Source: Fomitopsis serialis (lineage: Eukaryota; Basidiomycota; Agaricomycetes; Polyporales; Fomitopsidaceae). Taken from it: DNA of 64,000 nt. The notes below the pieces were generated by a model. It saw only the letters and a program-made list of their open reading frames with translations. It was not told the origin of the DNA and did not search any database. Made by a program: the position numbers and the translations under genes. Each line of letters starts with the position of its first letter. Position 1 is the first letter of the stretch. Location of the stretch: NCBI RefSeq assembly GCF_022376445.1, contig NW_025955022.1, forward strand, positions 124,001 through 188,000, read 5' to 3'. Shown in pieces: positions 24,237-38,200 of the stretch.

Positions 24237-27200
24237 TCACAGCTCATCGTGCTTCTCGCTGGAAGGATGCGACGCTGAAGCGGACGAAGAGCTACGCGAC
24301 GATCCACCCGCCCCCGTCGACTCCGTCTGCTGAGTCCCTGTGGCGTCCGCGCTTGCGCTCGTGGTATTTGTTTTCTTCGGCACCTTAGGCATCTTCTTGT
24401 TCCTCAGCTTCTGCAGCACGTTGTCCAGAGTCTTCGCCCGTGCCCTCATCTCGCTCGTCAGAATGACGGGATCCTCATTCATCGCCACCTTCTTTTGCTT
24501 CTCCACCCACTCGTTGAGCCATCGTTCGTGGTCTTCGAGAGCCTTCTGCAGACCCTCGATCTCGCTCACCGTATACTTCGCCGGTGTCCCACCTTCCTCG
24601 GCGGTAATCAGTGCCTGCTTGGCCTCCCCTAGGAACAGTCGTGTTTGCCAATTCATCAACTGACTCATGTTCAGCGCGTGAGGAAACTCCTTGATCTCTT
24701 CGTAGCGGACGAAGATGGGCCGTTCCAAGCTCCTGAGTCATCGCCAACGTAATGAGGGCCCTGTGGGCTGACGACAAAGAGGGGAGGCTCACTCTAATGC
24801 ACTGCGCTTCGCGACGAGTTCCTTCGTATCAGCATCATCACCATGGTCGGAAATCCAAACAGCCGTCTCCTTCAGGTTTTCGGCAATCCTCTTGCGCTCA
24901 GCTTCTTGAGAGCACTTGACGAACGGTGTGTCTGGGTTGTTTTCGTCAAGGAGGTCACGTAGTTTGTAGATATAAGCCTCTAGGCTGTTCCGGGCTTCCT
25001 CCCTGTGCCGCTTTCCTGCCTCTTCGTTGTCAATGACCGTAAGCCTATGAGAGCATCGAGGTGAGTTCCACGCGAATCGACAGGCTGTTTGACCACATAC
25101 CGTGCACGAGACTGTCGCTTTGCCGCCACGGAAAGCGGTTGGAGCGACGGGAAGTCCACTTGCACATCAAGCGCGATTGTATCCTCCGTCTTCTGCTCCG
25201 ATACGGCTGCGGACGTCGAAGGCAATGGCGCAGCGAAGGCCGCTTGATCGCCTTCTGCCGCATCGCCGTCGACCACCTCTTCCGATTTGCCTGAGAAAGA
25301 CCCTTGAGTTTGCCTGAGGCGGACGTGAGACGACCAACTTGGCGCAAGCAATCCGTAACGCACCGGTTAGCGAGCCATCCTTTATTTCGCCGTAGGCTAT
25401 TGCATCGGTGACGCTCGCAAAGCCCGAGTCGGAGAACCTCAGCGTAGCCTTTACAACCGGGTCCGTAGCACCCAACTCCGTCAGGTTCTTGATTGCCTCC
25501 GCCACTCCGCCGATCTTTGCTACGAGTAGGTCCGTCGGGAAGCCTCTGCCTCAAAACTATCACCAGCCACTCTTCAGCGATAGTGGAAGGAAACTCACGG
25601 GGCGGGAGCACCCTTATACGCCAGCTTCAATGGGAAGTCATCCGCGCGCTTGAGCGTCAAGGTCTTCTTCGTACCCGTCTTGGTGCCTGCGGGGAAGACC
25701 AGTGTGTTGATTGTGCGCGGCTTCCCGTTCGGCACCTTCTTGTTCTCTGCGGTGTACGACGTCTGGATGTCGTACGGGTTCATGTCCGTCACGCGGATGT
25801 CCTTTGTCTTGAACTGCTTGCTCAGCGACGCGCCGTGGAGAGCGGCACCGAGAACGGCGGCTTCGTCGGCGTTGACGTTCAGAGCAATCTTGTTCCTAGG
25901 AGCGCGTCAGTATCGTTAACAAAGATGAGATGGTTTGTGAGCACCCACTCTCCGACCGCGGCTTTCACGGCTGACTGAATCATGGGAGTCCTCGAGGCAC
26001 CACCGGTGAGAATCACAGAGGAGATGTCGTCCTAGAGAGGGTGTGAGCGTAGGATCCTCACTTGAGCGATGTTACATACCAGTGCATACCGGCACTAGCT
26101 AGCGCGTCAAAGATGGGACGAGAGAACTCGCCCTTAAGGTCTCTGCATGCAATCTCGAAGTCTGCGCGGGTGATCTTGGAGCGGTAGTCGATGTCCCAAG
26201 CCAAACTCTCCACCTGTGCTACTATGAACACAGAGACAATGAGCGACGAAATCCTTACCGACGCCGTCGCATCTGTATTCGCGCTCAAGACCGCCTTCAC
26301 GCGACCAGCCTCCTTCCAGAGCTTGCCATCCCGCGTTTATCCTGCCGGATATCCTTCTTGTACTTGTGGTTGAAGTCGCTGATCATAATCTCCCGCAGAC
26401 GTCTGTCCAACTCGGTTCCGCCACCGTGCGGTCAAATCCAACACCTCGACCGTAATCTGGATGCTGTCCTGGTAAGGCTCTTCGCCTTCGGATCGCTGGC
26501 AACGTTCGAGAAACCGACTACAGTGCGCGAATGGACGAAGCACCCGCATCGTAGACGACATGATACTCTGGCTGGGAGAACGTCCGTGTCATGGCGTAGT
26601 TGACTGCTACAGCAGTACCGTCGTTGACAAGTGCGAGGGTACGCATGCCAGCAATCTCGATCGCGTCTGCTACTGCATCCCGCTCGAACATGGTGTAGTA
26701 CGGGGGAACAGTGACCACCACGTCGTAGACCTTCTCTCCAGAGAAGTCCTCTGCCAGTTGTTTCACGTACGACAGCTGCATGCCAATAAGCTCCTCGACG
26801 GACCACTCGGTGCCGTCCGAGCGACGGAGAGCAACTGTGCCCCGATCCGTCTCGACCAAGTCTGCGGTGGAATGACTTGTAGAAGGAGCCGCAGAAGAGT
26901 CGTACGGCGCTGCCTGAAGGAATTTGAGCAAGGGGAATGAATCTTGGGGATACCGTCCTGCCTGAAGCAATGTCAGCTCAGTACGCGTGACAAGCTTGCA
27001 CAACTTACAATTGCAGCGGCGTCGGACCCAACAGCTGTCGTTTGTTTCCAGCCTACAGTAGACTGCATTTTCCGTTCGAGTCTTTGTTAAGCAGAACATC
27101 GAAAGGGACTCCGGGCTTCATCAGCGAGGCTTTGATCCAGTCTGCGCCATAGTCGATCGCCAGAACGGATGCAGCACATTCTCCGAGAGTGTCGAGAGCA

Positions 27201-27243
27201 AAAGGGTCACAAAAAGACAGAGCCTATATAATGATAACATCAT
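24237..27243 (-). CDS. LHS1: ER Hsp70-family chaperone, LHS1/GRP170 type
   Basis: Large Hsp70-related chaperone of the endoplasmic reticulum that serves as nucleotide-exchange factor for Kar2/BiP in protein import and folding. It starts with a signal peptide (MMLSLYRLCLFVTLLLSTLS), then the ATPase domain: LAIDYGADWIKASLMKPG, EELIGMQLSYVKQLAEDF, VVTVPPYYTMFERDAVADA, LVNDGTAVAVNYAMTRTF, VVYDAGASS, FEIACRDLKGEFSRPIFDAL. A substrate domain (TIALDVQVDFPSLQPLSV) and a helical C-terminus follow, ending in EKHDEL, an HDEL retrieval signal. Single missing bases occur near 27075, 27163, 26525 and 25287. It is divergent from UTP10, with about 290 bases between the two ATGs. Confidence 0.9.
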
Positions 27244-27534
27244 GGTAGAGTGCAGGACATTAAGCCGGGAGCTGGCGGCGAGTTGGGAGGTTGCAAAGGC
27301 TGAGTGAAGCGCGGTGGCTGCGAGCAATGGACACGTCGCCTGAAACACTGTGCGTGGAGATCACGTGGGGGTGCGCGATTTGATCGCCGATGCTGTGATC
27401 TGGCATCTCGGATCAGATTCATCGCACATTATGATTTTTCCCTCCGCGTCAATTCTGCAGTCCGTCTCAGCCACCCCGAGCGACCTCTCCGCTTGCTAAG
27501 TACGCCGTCGCCCTCTGTCGCCTGCTACATACAA
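27244..27534. promoter_or_regulatory. Bidirectional promoter of LHS1 and UTP10
   Basis: The two start codons face away from each other across about 290 bases with no other gene, so the elements driving both genes must lie here or in the leaders. No consensus site was identified with confidence. Confidence 0.6.
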
Positions 27535-30500
27535 ATGGCGTCTAGTCTTGCGGCACAGCTAGCACAGGGCGCATCTCTGAATGCTGCCCTCCTCAACACA
27601 TCTCGTCGGAGGCCGACCGAGTCTTACCTCTTCTCTGCGAAAGAGGCGCAACAGCACGACCTTGATGCCATCTTCGCTCTTGGGACCAATGGATTTGCAC
27701 AGTTGAAGCGCTGGACCCGTCCTTCAAGCACTTCGAGCAAGGCTTGTTTCGGACACTGCCAAAGGCACGGACAGGACGCTACTACCTGCGGATGCGAATG
27801 CAGAACTGAACAAGCAAATTACCTCATTTCTGCCGCTCCTTGGGCAATATCTCTTGGAGGCTCCTACTGGAAGGGTCGTAGAATGGCTTGTGCGGAGATT
27901 CAGGTACATAACCTCGATGTGTCCTCCTCCTGTGCACTGACATGCTGGTCTGTGTAGGATTAACGAGTTCAACGTTGACGATATTCTCGCTCTATTTTTG
28001 CCGTACCATGAGTCTCCTCACTTCGAGAAAATGTGTCTATTCTACACATCGAGTACGTACTCCACCCGGTCTCCCCTCTTCGAGCCTGTCATTAATGCCC
28101 ATCCTAGCGATACGTCTACATTCCGCTTCTTGCAGGCTTATAAGTCCACAGCAAAGCCTCTTCCTCGTTCCGGACTCGTCGCTGAGATGCTCAAGAACCC
28201 CGACTTGGCGCGATTCATCGCAATCTACTCCCCAGCAAACTCAGAAACGGTGGGGCAGGGGCGCACAAGGCTTTGATGATCTTCCACACTGGTGTACTGC
28301 TTGACTTCATCGCAAGGAGCCAAGATCTAAATGAAGGGACCACTGCATTCTTGTTGGCGGCGTCTTTGACATATTGCAAGTCGAGCCAAGTGAGGCACTA
28401 AAGGCGAATGTATACCTGTTGCAGGAGTCTGCAGTAAGTCGTCACGAGGCCTGTACTGCCTGCTTCAAAGTCTCAGGTTCATCACAGCTGTCGAGCCTCC
28501 TTGTCCTTGCCGCACTATCTCAGAAGTGCAATCTCACTCAAAAGCGTTGAAGACCATCCTCAATGCCATCGCATCATGTGCGGAAAGAATATCAGCTAAA
28601 CAGCTCGTGCGCACATTAGCCTGTCTATGCGGTCCGCAAGATGAGTTGGAAAAACTGCCACGTGCTCTAGTGACTGCGATGTTGAAGAAAGCGTGGGTGC
28701 TCGTCTCTTTCACAAAAGCAGTGCCGAAAATTCACCTGTTCACTCAGGGACATCGACACAGAGCTCAGAGAATCCCTGACGTATGTCGGCTCGGAAAAGC
28801 TGATTTGCCCTTGGATTGCAGCTCTCATCTCAAAGCTAGAGAAGGAGCGGTGCTACGATGCCCTTGTATCCCTTCTCTCCTATCCCTCGCTCCCTGAACC
28901 CTCGCTCTACAAACGGCATCAACGCTACTCCAGAATCTCGTTTCTGTGGAAGATCCCTCTATGAATGGTGTCGTCAACGCCCGAAGGGCGCTCTCTATCT
29001 TCCAGCTGCATCACCCACGCATCGTCGAAAGCGTATGCGAGGAGGCCATGAAGGAAGAGGACAAGCGAGAGGCTGTTGAGCAGATTGTTCTGTCTCTGGC
29101 GATGGTAAGATTGTCCTTCGAGAATCGTCTCGGCAGTCCTGACCGCAGTATGCCCAGATCACTCCTGGCCATGCGAAAGCCGGAAAGGCAGATGCAGACA
29201 TGGTCATTGCATCTCTGAGTGCAGACGCCAACGTGCGTGCTGTTGCAGTGAGAGAGCTTTGCGACAAGCTCGCAAGCGAGTCGACTGCATCCGCCGACAG
29301 GGATGCTGCCAAGGATGTCTTGCGTAGCCGCGTCCTCGACACCGCTCCGTCCGTCATCGAAGCCCTCTATTCTAGGCATGCAGTGCTCCTTCCCGCCCTG
29401 CTGGAAGATCCCTCTCCTATATCTCCTCGCTCTCCTCCGCTCTGCACGCCCCTAGGGCTAACCACTCGCGCTCCCTCATGCGCCTGCACCTCGCTTCGTT
29501 GCCACCCACTTCTATCCCGCTTGTACCGCAAATCATGCTGGCAGAACGCGCAGTGTACGATGTCTTCTTCCCGTGCCTGTTGACCTCCAAGTCGCGCCAG
29601 AAGACGGCAACATGGCATGGGAGGTGATAGAGGGTGCAGAAGGCGAGAACGGCCTCGCCCGTTACGAGCTTCTAGGCGGATGTGTCGATGCGCTGAGGTG
29701 GGAGCACAACAGGGCGGCGGCAAGGCTGGCGAGGAGATCAATGAAGACGAAGGCTACAAGGGCACGGAGAAGTTGGCGAAAGCGAACCTTGCCGTCACTG
29801 CAAAGATGGCCGGTATGTGCTTCATCCGGAATACTTCATTGAACTGGCCTGACGCAAGAGCGTTACAGACAACATACTGGCGTCGAACAACTACTCGCAT
29901 CTGTTGGGACTCCTGCTGGGAAAGCTACAAGACGCGAATGCTCACGCACGTGCCCTCGCTTACCTTACAGCTCGAGCGTTGCTTTCGCGTCTCTCTGGGG
30001 AGCATCAGATCGATGCAGCACATGCCATCCTCCGAGCAACTGGCTTGGAGACCTTGGAGGGAATGGGCGAGTTTATGCGGGGAGTGAACGACTTGACAGC
30101 GGTAAGTACACGGACCGCGGTTTCAGTTGGTTGCTTACATCGTCTCAACGACAGTTCCTGCATGACCTGAGTGTGGCGACGGCGGTCGTCCTAAAGCCCA
30201 GCAGCCAACCACTCTGCAACGCCTTCAGGTGTCCGTCTTGGCCATGATGCCGATGATACCTCGTCCCGTTGGTGTACACCTGGACTGGCTCACTATATGG
30301 CCGGACCGCCCGCTGACCTGCACGGCAACGACACGCGTGGGGTTCGATACGTCCAGCTCCTCCGCGCTGTCTACATTCTCAGCAATTCCTCCGCCTCCCT
30401 GCCTGTATTGTCTCTGCACCTTCTCCGAGTGCTCTTCGTCAACCTCGGAGATGAGTCACTCGGTTTCCTCGCTGGAATCTGGCTAAGCCCTCTCAATCGG

Positions 30501-33500
30501 CGAAGGGGAGCGATGTCGACCACTTACGCACCGCCGCGCTTCACCATGCCGCCGCGTTCCTTGAAGCGCATTACGCTACCCAGCACTGGTTGGACTTTCA
30601 GACGTTCTCCCTGCCGTGCTCGTGGCTTTGCAAAGCCCCGAACGCCGTGTCCGCGAAGCCGCTGTGACATGCATACGAGTCTGGTGAGGCTTGTGGAGAA
30701 TGAGCCTTCTGCGATATACGCCTATGACGCTATCTACGGACCCACGTCTAATCTCCTTCAATATGCGGAGTGGACAGACTTCGGCAAGTATGTCGCTGCG
30801 CTGGGATCAGTTGGCGAGCATATGAGGCATGACCCTGCATATCTCCGAGAGTTCCACCAGGAGCACCTCAGCGTCGTCAAGGGTGAGGGGAAGAAAGTCG
30901 CGAGGTGCGTGCCCGGAGTAGATATGGCTCACGAGGCAGCTGACATCTCTTGCACCCTTAGTTACAAACATCGCATTGTGTTCTACCTGCTGTCGCATGT
31001 TAATGCCTGTCCGATGTCGAACGCGAAGCTGTCGCTTCTGCAAAGTCTCGAGACAACCGCCAGTGATAGCAAGTGCCAGGCGCTGAAGCCTACGCTCGAA
31101 CACCTATCGGAAGCAGTGTCAATCGCAACGGAAGGCATAGACAACGATACCGAGGAGTTCCTCATACTCACGACATCCTCCTTCGACTCTTCGGCAGTCA
31201 CTGAACTCAACGACACCAGCAAGTCGACGTGGTCCATCTTTGAAAAGTGTCTACGCACTTGTCTCCTCAACCGTAAGGCCTTCTTCTCCCGCGTGCTCTT
31301 GTAACCCGCTGACGCTCCTTTGCAGGCAATCTGAAGGCTGCAAGGGTAGCCATCATCCGCAATGTCCAGCAACTGGTTCGAAGTCGGCTGTCCGTAATCG
31401 GCGAGAACAACTTTGTCAGCTTCTGCTAGATATAGCCGGACAGTCCGGTAGTGCGGTAAGGGTGCCGTCGTGCAATGGAAAGCATTGATTCACTTTCGTA
31501 GCAGGTGTCCGATTGCAAGTTGCTCTTGGCTAGCATCTTAGACGATGTTCCGATTATCACGCGCCTACTTGTCCTCCTCCAGCCCGCTGTGGTTGACGCT
31601 GCCGAACGTGCACAGAAGAGAGCCAGAATGGACCCGTAAGCATGACCTCAGACCACCCTCGTATATAAAACTCATTATCCTCGTAGACCAGCTGCCCGTG
31701 CTACTGACAACAAAGGACAGTCATTGACACTAATGGCGGAGGTTCTCGGCTCAAAGAGCCTGCCGGGCTCCTCAGACCTCGTCACTAATCTGTTGGAGAC
31801 CCTGACCAGAGTTGTCACGATTCCTCGGCCGTTCCCGCTGATAAAACGTATCTCGAACAACTTCTCATGACTGCCTGGAGAGTTCAGTGACCAATATGCC
31901 GGTAAGATCCTGGTAGTTTCATGGCGTTGAGCAGGGACTGACGATGTGGTAGGGCAATGTGCAAGCCGGTAGTATACGTGTCGACATCCTCATTGAGTTG
32001 ATCAGAGGTAATTACATCATTCAGCCAATGTCTCGCGGAAAGCTCATGCTACGTTGTCAGCTGCCGATAATCCACAGACGTTCCACCAAGCTCTCCTCTT
32101 GATCGCTGCTATGGCGCGTCTCCGCCCGATGCCATTCTACACAACGTCATGCCAGTCTTCACATTCATGGGTCGAACGTGTTCCATCGCGACGATACGTA
32201 CAGCTTCCGCGTTGTGCAGAAGGTGAGTGCTCTTAGGATGTGCGATGACTGACCTTGCTGATAGTCTCACCCACAGACCATAGACAGTATTGTTCCGGTA
32301 ATGGTCGCGTCACTGCGAAGCAGCAACGACCTTCGTTTGGATCTGTACACGGCTTCCCGCGACTTCTTGCTTATATTCACTGATGCATCGAACCACATCC
32401 CTCGCCACCGTCGGGCGAAGTGCGTATCTCTATCATAGTGGATTTTTGCGAGCGACTGACCGATCACTAGATTCTATTCTCATCTCGTCGATATCCTCGG
32501 TCCAGACGAATTCTTGGCTCCTGTCTGCATGCTACTAGTCGATAAGGTCTCCAAACGCGTTGTTCGGCAGGACATCCGTGATGCCCGTACTTCGCTTTCT
32601 CTGCCCATCGCCACGTTCCAGAATTATAGTATAACGAGGAAGATGGAGGTCAGTCCAGCATCTTCAAGTGTTGACTCTGCTAACGTTCAGATCCTCCTTT
32701 AGCTGCTAGTCGAAGTCGCTCGCGAAGCTGAACGTCTCGTCAAAAGAGGGGTCACTGACAGCTCGGAATTGTGCTTCCTTGCATTTACTACGTGAGGATT
32801 CTGCGTTGACTCTCAGTTCAATATACTGAGGTTTCTCTAGAGATGACGACGACAATATCGTACCGCATCTATACAACGTGCCCTCGCTCTTCTGATTTAC
32901 TGCTCCCACGCCCTTGAAGACCTATTGGCAACAACATCAGCAACGACATCAGGCAAGCTGCAGAGCTCAGAAGGCCAGACACCGTCAGAACTTCTCTCCA
33001 TGTTGTTGAAGGTGTCGGTCTTGGCCGACGCACACGTCGATGGGAAGACATCGCACGTGCTGCGCGTAGGACTATGGCGGGAACACTGAAGATCATGGCA
33101 GCAACCGACTTCCTGGGTGGTGTGGTGAAGATATTACAGTCACCGGATTCTCAGGCGAGTTTCACAGGTATCGAAAGAGCGAAGGCTAACTTTAACGCAC
33201 CAGATACAACTGGGTGTTCTGGATCTCCTGAAAGACCGAGTCAGAGACATAGCAGATCAAACACGTCGAGGCTTGACACAGATAATGCAGGACGTCATCG
33301 AGGCTATCCGTGATATCCTATCCGGAAGGTCGGGGGAATCCCTTGTAGTCGCGGCTTTACAATCCTTGGGAGGCATCCTAGTACTGCGCAATCTGGCGAG
33401 CTCAACTTGTTGGCTACTCTCATACCGCTTGTACTTGCCCGTGTACGCGCAAAAGCAACTACGTCTGCGGCATTTGCGGTGCTCCTACCGATGTGGTAAG

Positions 33501-35108
33501 TTGCGACATGCTCTTACCCAAGCGACGCTGACTCGGTCGTAGTTCCCATTTAGGTCCACGCATAATACCCCATCTCAAGCGAATCGTTCAGGAGTGTACT
33601 CAAGTCCTTCATCCCGACGCCGCATCAAGTATGTATACTACTGGTGATCTATTTTGGTATGCTGATCACGAGGTAGCTGATGAACATGACTCTACATTGG
33701 GAGCTTTAGACGTTCTTCAGAGTCTGCTGACTGCGGTCCCTACATTTTGGGGCGAAACCGAGTTCTACAAGTTGTCGGGACCTACTTACGGACATGCGAG
33801 GATGCATCGCATGCGGAGTCGAGCTACTTAACTCCTATCACGAAGACCATGGCGAAGCGTTTGCCGTCGAAGATGTTGTTACCAGCCCTCTCGAAGTCTG
33901 GGCGTCGACATCGGAATTGAGTGGTCTGACGTGAGTAGCCGAATCATCACTCGGAGTCATCTGCTCATTGGGTCTTGTAGTTCGTCAGGGGCAAATACGC
34001 TGGTTTCTTTATCCTTTTGAAACGAAGCCTTCGGGCAGCAGAGCGCCCCATAGTCCTCGAGTACCTACGGACGTTGTTCAACACATTCCAACAGCATTTG
34101 GTCTCATCACAGAAGAGAACCGTCCAGAGGTGTGTGGTTAAAAGTGGGACATCTTCATCCACGTTTCTCACTGAGGACGACGTAGATCGAATCCGCAGTA
34201 GTGACATCATTCCTTGAGCTAGTTGTCAAGCTCAACGAGACGGCATTCCGACCTCTTTTCCGCAAGCTCTCGGACTGGGCATTCACTGTTCAAGGATGTA
34301 AGTCTCACGATCACTTCGTCTGGCTGGAAGGTGCTTACGTTGGTATTCGCTTGCCTTACTAGCCGACCATGTCGAGGAGTTACTTTCTGTCATATCTATG
34401 CCGCTCTACTGGACTATTTCAAGGTCAGTTCCCAGCTATAATTTAAGGTCATTCTCATGCCAGGATGTTTATAGACCTTGATGGTGCCTATATGTCGTTC
34501 ATCTGGAGTCCATTCCTCAAGCTCCTTAGCGATCACTCCACCAGTGTTACGCGTCACCCAGACTCATGGACCGCCACTCTCATAGTGATATCCAAGACAC
34601 TGGCGTTCGACGAAGGAGGTTAGTACCGGCGCATATTGAGATGACCCTCACGCTGACTTACTCCCGGAGCATTCTGGCGTGAAGAAAGACACGTCATTAG
34701 TTGCTGCTCTCGTCAAGCAAATCCCAGTCTGCGTCCAACTGCGCGCGCCCGAGGGCCGAACAGCGCTCCTCGACTGCCTGGTCGCCGCTATGGAAGTAGT
34801 GAACGACGATGCTTTACTGAAGGCAATGAACATCGACATACTGATGCACACCCGATCGGAGGAGGCATCATTGCGACTGTTCAGCCTGTCCTGCAGCACT
34901 GGACTCTGGAAGGCGCACGGCGGAAAATTGTTAGGTACGTGAAGCTTCAGCGGATAAATCGACAGTGTCTCACACTTGTTCAGGCCTTGTCGCTGAGACT
35001 ACCACATTCATCACCGAGTGCGCGGAGGATGATAATGATAGCGTTGTTCGCGAAGCACACAATCTGAAGGATGCTGTGGAAGCTGTGGCCGGCAAAGTTG
35101 ATGTATAG
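27535..35108 (+). CDS. UTP10: U3 snoRNP protein UTP10 (HEATR1/BP28)
   Basis: Huge HEAT-repeat protein of the small-subunit processome, needed for 18S rRNA processing and rDNA transcription in the nucleolus. The N-terminus MASSLAAQLAQGASLNAALL, KPTES-like RRRPTESYLFSAKEAQQHDL, then EAPTGRVVEWLVRRF, INEFNVDDILALFLPYHES and SGLVAEMLKNPDLARFIA are characteristic. The C-terminus ends ECAEDDNDSVVREAHNL-KDAVEAVAGKVDV. The length of 7.6 kb with many short introns fits a protein of roughly 2,000 residues. The gene is broken by many single missing bases: in the first 900 coding bases near 27703 (AA for AAA), 27749 (TTT for TTTT), 28034 (one G), 28223 and 28358. The density is too high for a normal essential gene, so sequence error is the simplest reading. 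Confidence 0.85.
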
Positions 35109-35261
35109 ATGTCATACTGTACTCTTGTGTCATGCTGCCAGTCAAATTCCAACTGCATTCTACTCTCATTGTAAGGACACACAGTGTCAGCGTGACATTG
35201 CAGATAGAAAAGTGCGATGCAAAGCATGGTGAGAAATGTAGATGCACTGTATAGGATAACA

Positions 35262-38200
35262 CTACGTGTCCGATGAATGATGACAGCGAATGCACGAGGG
35301 TATAATAGAATATAGATTATGACACCGATACTGTCCCATTTGAGCCTGAGCTATGTCTCCGCGACGCACGGTCCTCATCGCTCTGCATTCAGACAATATC
35401 TTGAGGATCGTTGGCCTGCCACTGGCATTGCGGATAAATGGAGTCTGGGACGTGGTCTGAGCAAAGTGCAGTTATCAGGTGCTTCAACACGTACCTTCAA
35501 CAACTCGTTCGGGTCTGGTCGTAATGAACTAGGTTGTGAGCAGAGATGCAAGAAATCGTGGAAAGATCGTGAATATATTTCGGCTTGGTGAAGCGAGGGC
35601 CATCGATGAGGAATCAGCCGCGGGTCGTCGATATCGGAGAATGGAGGCTCTGCCTGTGCCATCTCCCAGACGGTCGCACCCAACGACCAGACATCGACCT
35701 TCAGCGCGTTGTACGGAGGACTGGTATATGGAAAGTCATATCAATATGCTGCAATCCAATGGTGAACCGTGACACTTACGTTCTGACCTCAGGTGCCTGA
35801 TGATGGTCGCTCCATTGTCAGCCTGTAACCATTGTATCACTCTCCGCGACACGTACCTGCCAATAGATCACACCGACATTGTCAGATCGTGACGGCTCCT
35901 CCTTCGAGACTCGCACAGCGCTTGAAAAATCAGCTAAATACTCGTAAGCACACTGCGAAGACAGGCAAACTCAACCACTAACCGATCTTTGCAACCCCGC
36001 ACTGTTGACTAGGAGGTTGTCGGACCTCAAATCACGATGGGCTATACCGAGCCTCTGCAAATAACTTAATCCATGCAGCACCTGAGCCATGATGAGTGAG
36101 TATTCCATCGTAGTCAAGCCGTGAAGGTACTCACATCGCTCACGAGCAAAGCAATCGGCTTTTCCTCTATCACGATACCCTCGTCAACAAGCAAGAGTAC
36201 GTCCGCCAAGCTGCGCTCCATAAGCTCCATTCTGATCCAGAGCGCGTCCTCGACGATGTCCACAAACACTCCTTCCATGCTCAACACGTTCTGATGACGC
36301 ACTCGGCGCATGAGGCTGAGTTCCCGCTGAAGATCGACCAACTTGGGCGAGCCATTCGGAACCAGCGGTACATTCTTGATGGCGACAAACTCTACGTCCG
36401 ATGAGTGCGCGTCGTCGCTTCTTTGGCTCCCAGAAGGTGTCAGAAGCCGTGCGGCATACACGCTTCCGCTCTCGCCTTCTCCAATCTCTCGTAGATCGCC
36501 GAACAGTGTTCGTGGGTCTAAGGCTTCGTCAATGAAGCCGGAGAGCGGAGCAACTACTTCCGTTACCCAGCCTGGATAGCGTGGTGCCGGCGTGGCTGGT
36601 GAAGGATGGGCTAGTGACTGTGCGAACGTGGCCTCCGATAATGCGCCGGTGGCCATGATATCGTCAATGAGGATAGTGGGCCGACGGAGGGCTTTCAGGT
36701 CGATGTCGGTATCAAGCCCAAGGTCCAATGAAGGTAGCTTGCTCTTCCGCCCATCAGGCTTCTCCAAACCCTGATCCGCAGATGCAAATGTTGCCACCCT
36801 CGGCGAAGGAGCAGGACTGCTCTTCGCATAAGCCGATCCAGAGGCGGACCCTGAACCGAACGCAGTCGTGGATGCGCTTGACTCACTTGAAGACACCAAG
36901 CTGACTGGGGACGGCGACCGTCGACTAGGTTCATCTTCCGCGGTGTCCGTAGGCGTCGTTGCGACTGGCGTCGACTGTCCCTCCCTACTGCCCTTCACAG
37001 GCGAAGTGACGTAGTTGCCTCGTGCGCTCCGCACAATGGACGCGCTCACGATGTCGCGGGCACTACAGTCACTGTCGACAGGTCGGAGTCTCGGTTCTCC
37101 TTATCGCGTGAGCGTACTTGGAGTGCGCCGTCCTCACTCTCATACGTGTGTCCGCTATCGCTCATCCCTTCGTCAGAGAATCCAGTCGGTGTGAGCGGAA
37201 TCTGCAGCGTATCCTTCTGCAACATATCGTGCTCCGGCGTCCGCATATAGGGTGAGGAGCTTGCGGTTGTGGACGTCAAAGGCGGGGTAGGTCTTGATTG
37301 TGAGGAGTCACCCGCACTGGAGCTAGGTCCATCCTCACCAGTGGGACGCACCATCTCCATGACCTCCGCCCACAGGGGACTTGACCCTGCAGAAGGAATG
37401 GGCGTGCCTTCCGTCGACTCCGGTGACAAAGTTGCCCTCGCAGGAAGGTCATGTAGGGTAAAGGTTTTTGCGGAGGCAGGTTTCGCTGTGAGGAAGGAGA
37501 TCGCGAATGCGACTTGCCTCTGAGTCGAGTAGGGACAGGTGACCGGGTAGCAACACGACCAGCAGTGTTAGACGGGCTCGTGGCAGTGGTCGGCGGTGAC
37601 TTTGGAAAGACGGTTCTAGGAGGCGTCGTAGTCGAGGCGGGAAAGGGGCAGGGGCGGGAGTAGGTGTCACGGCTGTGGCCGGGATGATAGAAAAGAGTGA
37701 CTCAGACCAACTTGAGAGGTCTCCTAGACTGTCTTTCTGAAGAGATAGCCTCGGCGGTGAGGCAAGCGCTGGTGAAGATGACGACGCTGCCATGGATACT
37801 GCTATTGCAGGGATTGAAGGAGAATCAGCTTGTAGCTCGAAAGCTGACAATCCTTCCTTGCCCTTGTATACTGGCGCCTCTTTTGGAGGAGACGCATACG
37901 CCGGTGGAGGAGACGATGTTGACGACAAGGAACTATTGGCGATATGATAGGCTCGCCGAGGTGGCGTCTGTGGCCGCGTGTCCTTTGTATATGGGAAGCT
38001 GGGAGTCGAGCTGGAGGTGATTGTCGGCTCTGACTGCATCGGCACAGGGGGAGGACGTGCAGGCGGCGGTCCAACGCGCCGCTGCTGAGCACGGTGGTCT
38101 GCGTCGCCCAGAGGCAGGTCGGACGTTGACGAGATCGCGCGTGTAACGATGCGCTGGGGTGTTCGTGACGCTGAAGTAACTGAAGAAAGGGATGTCTGAG

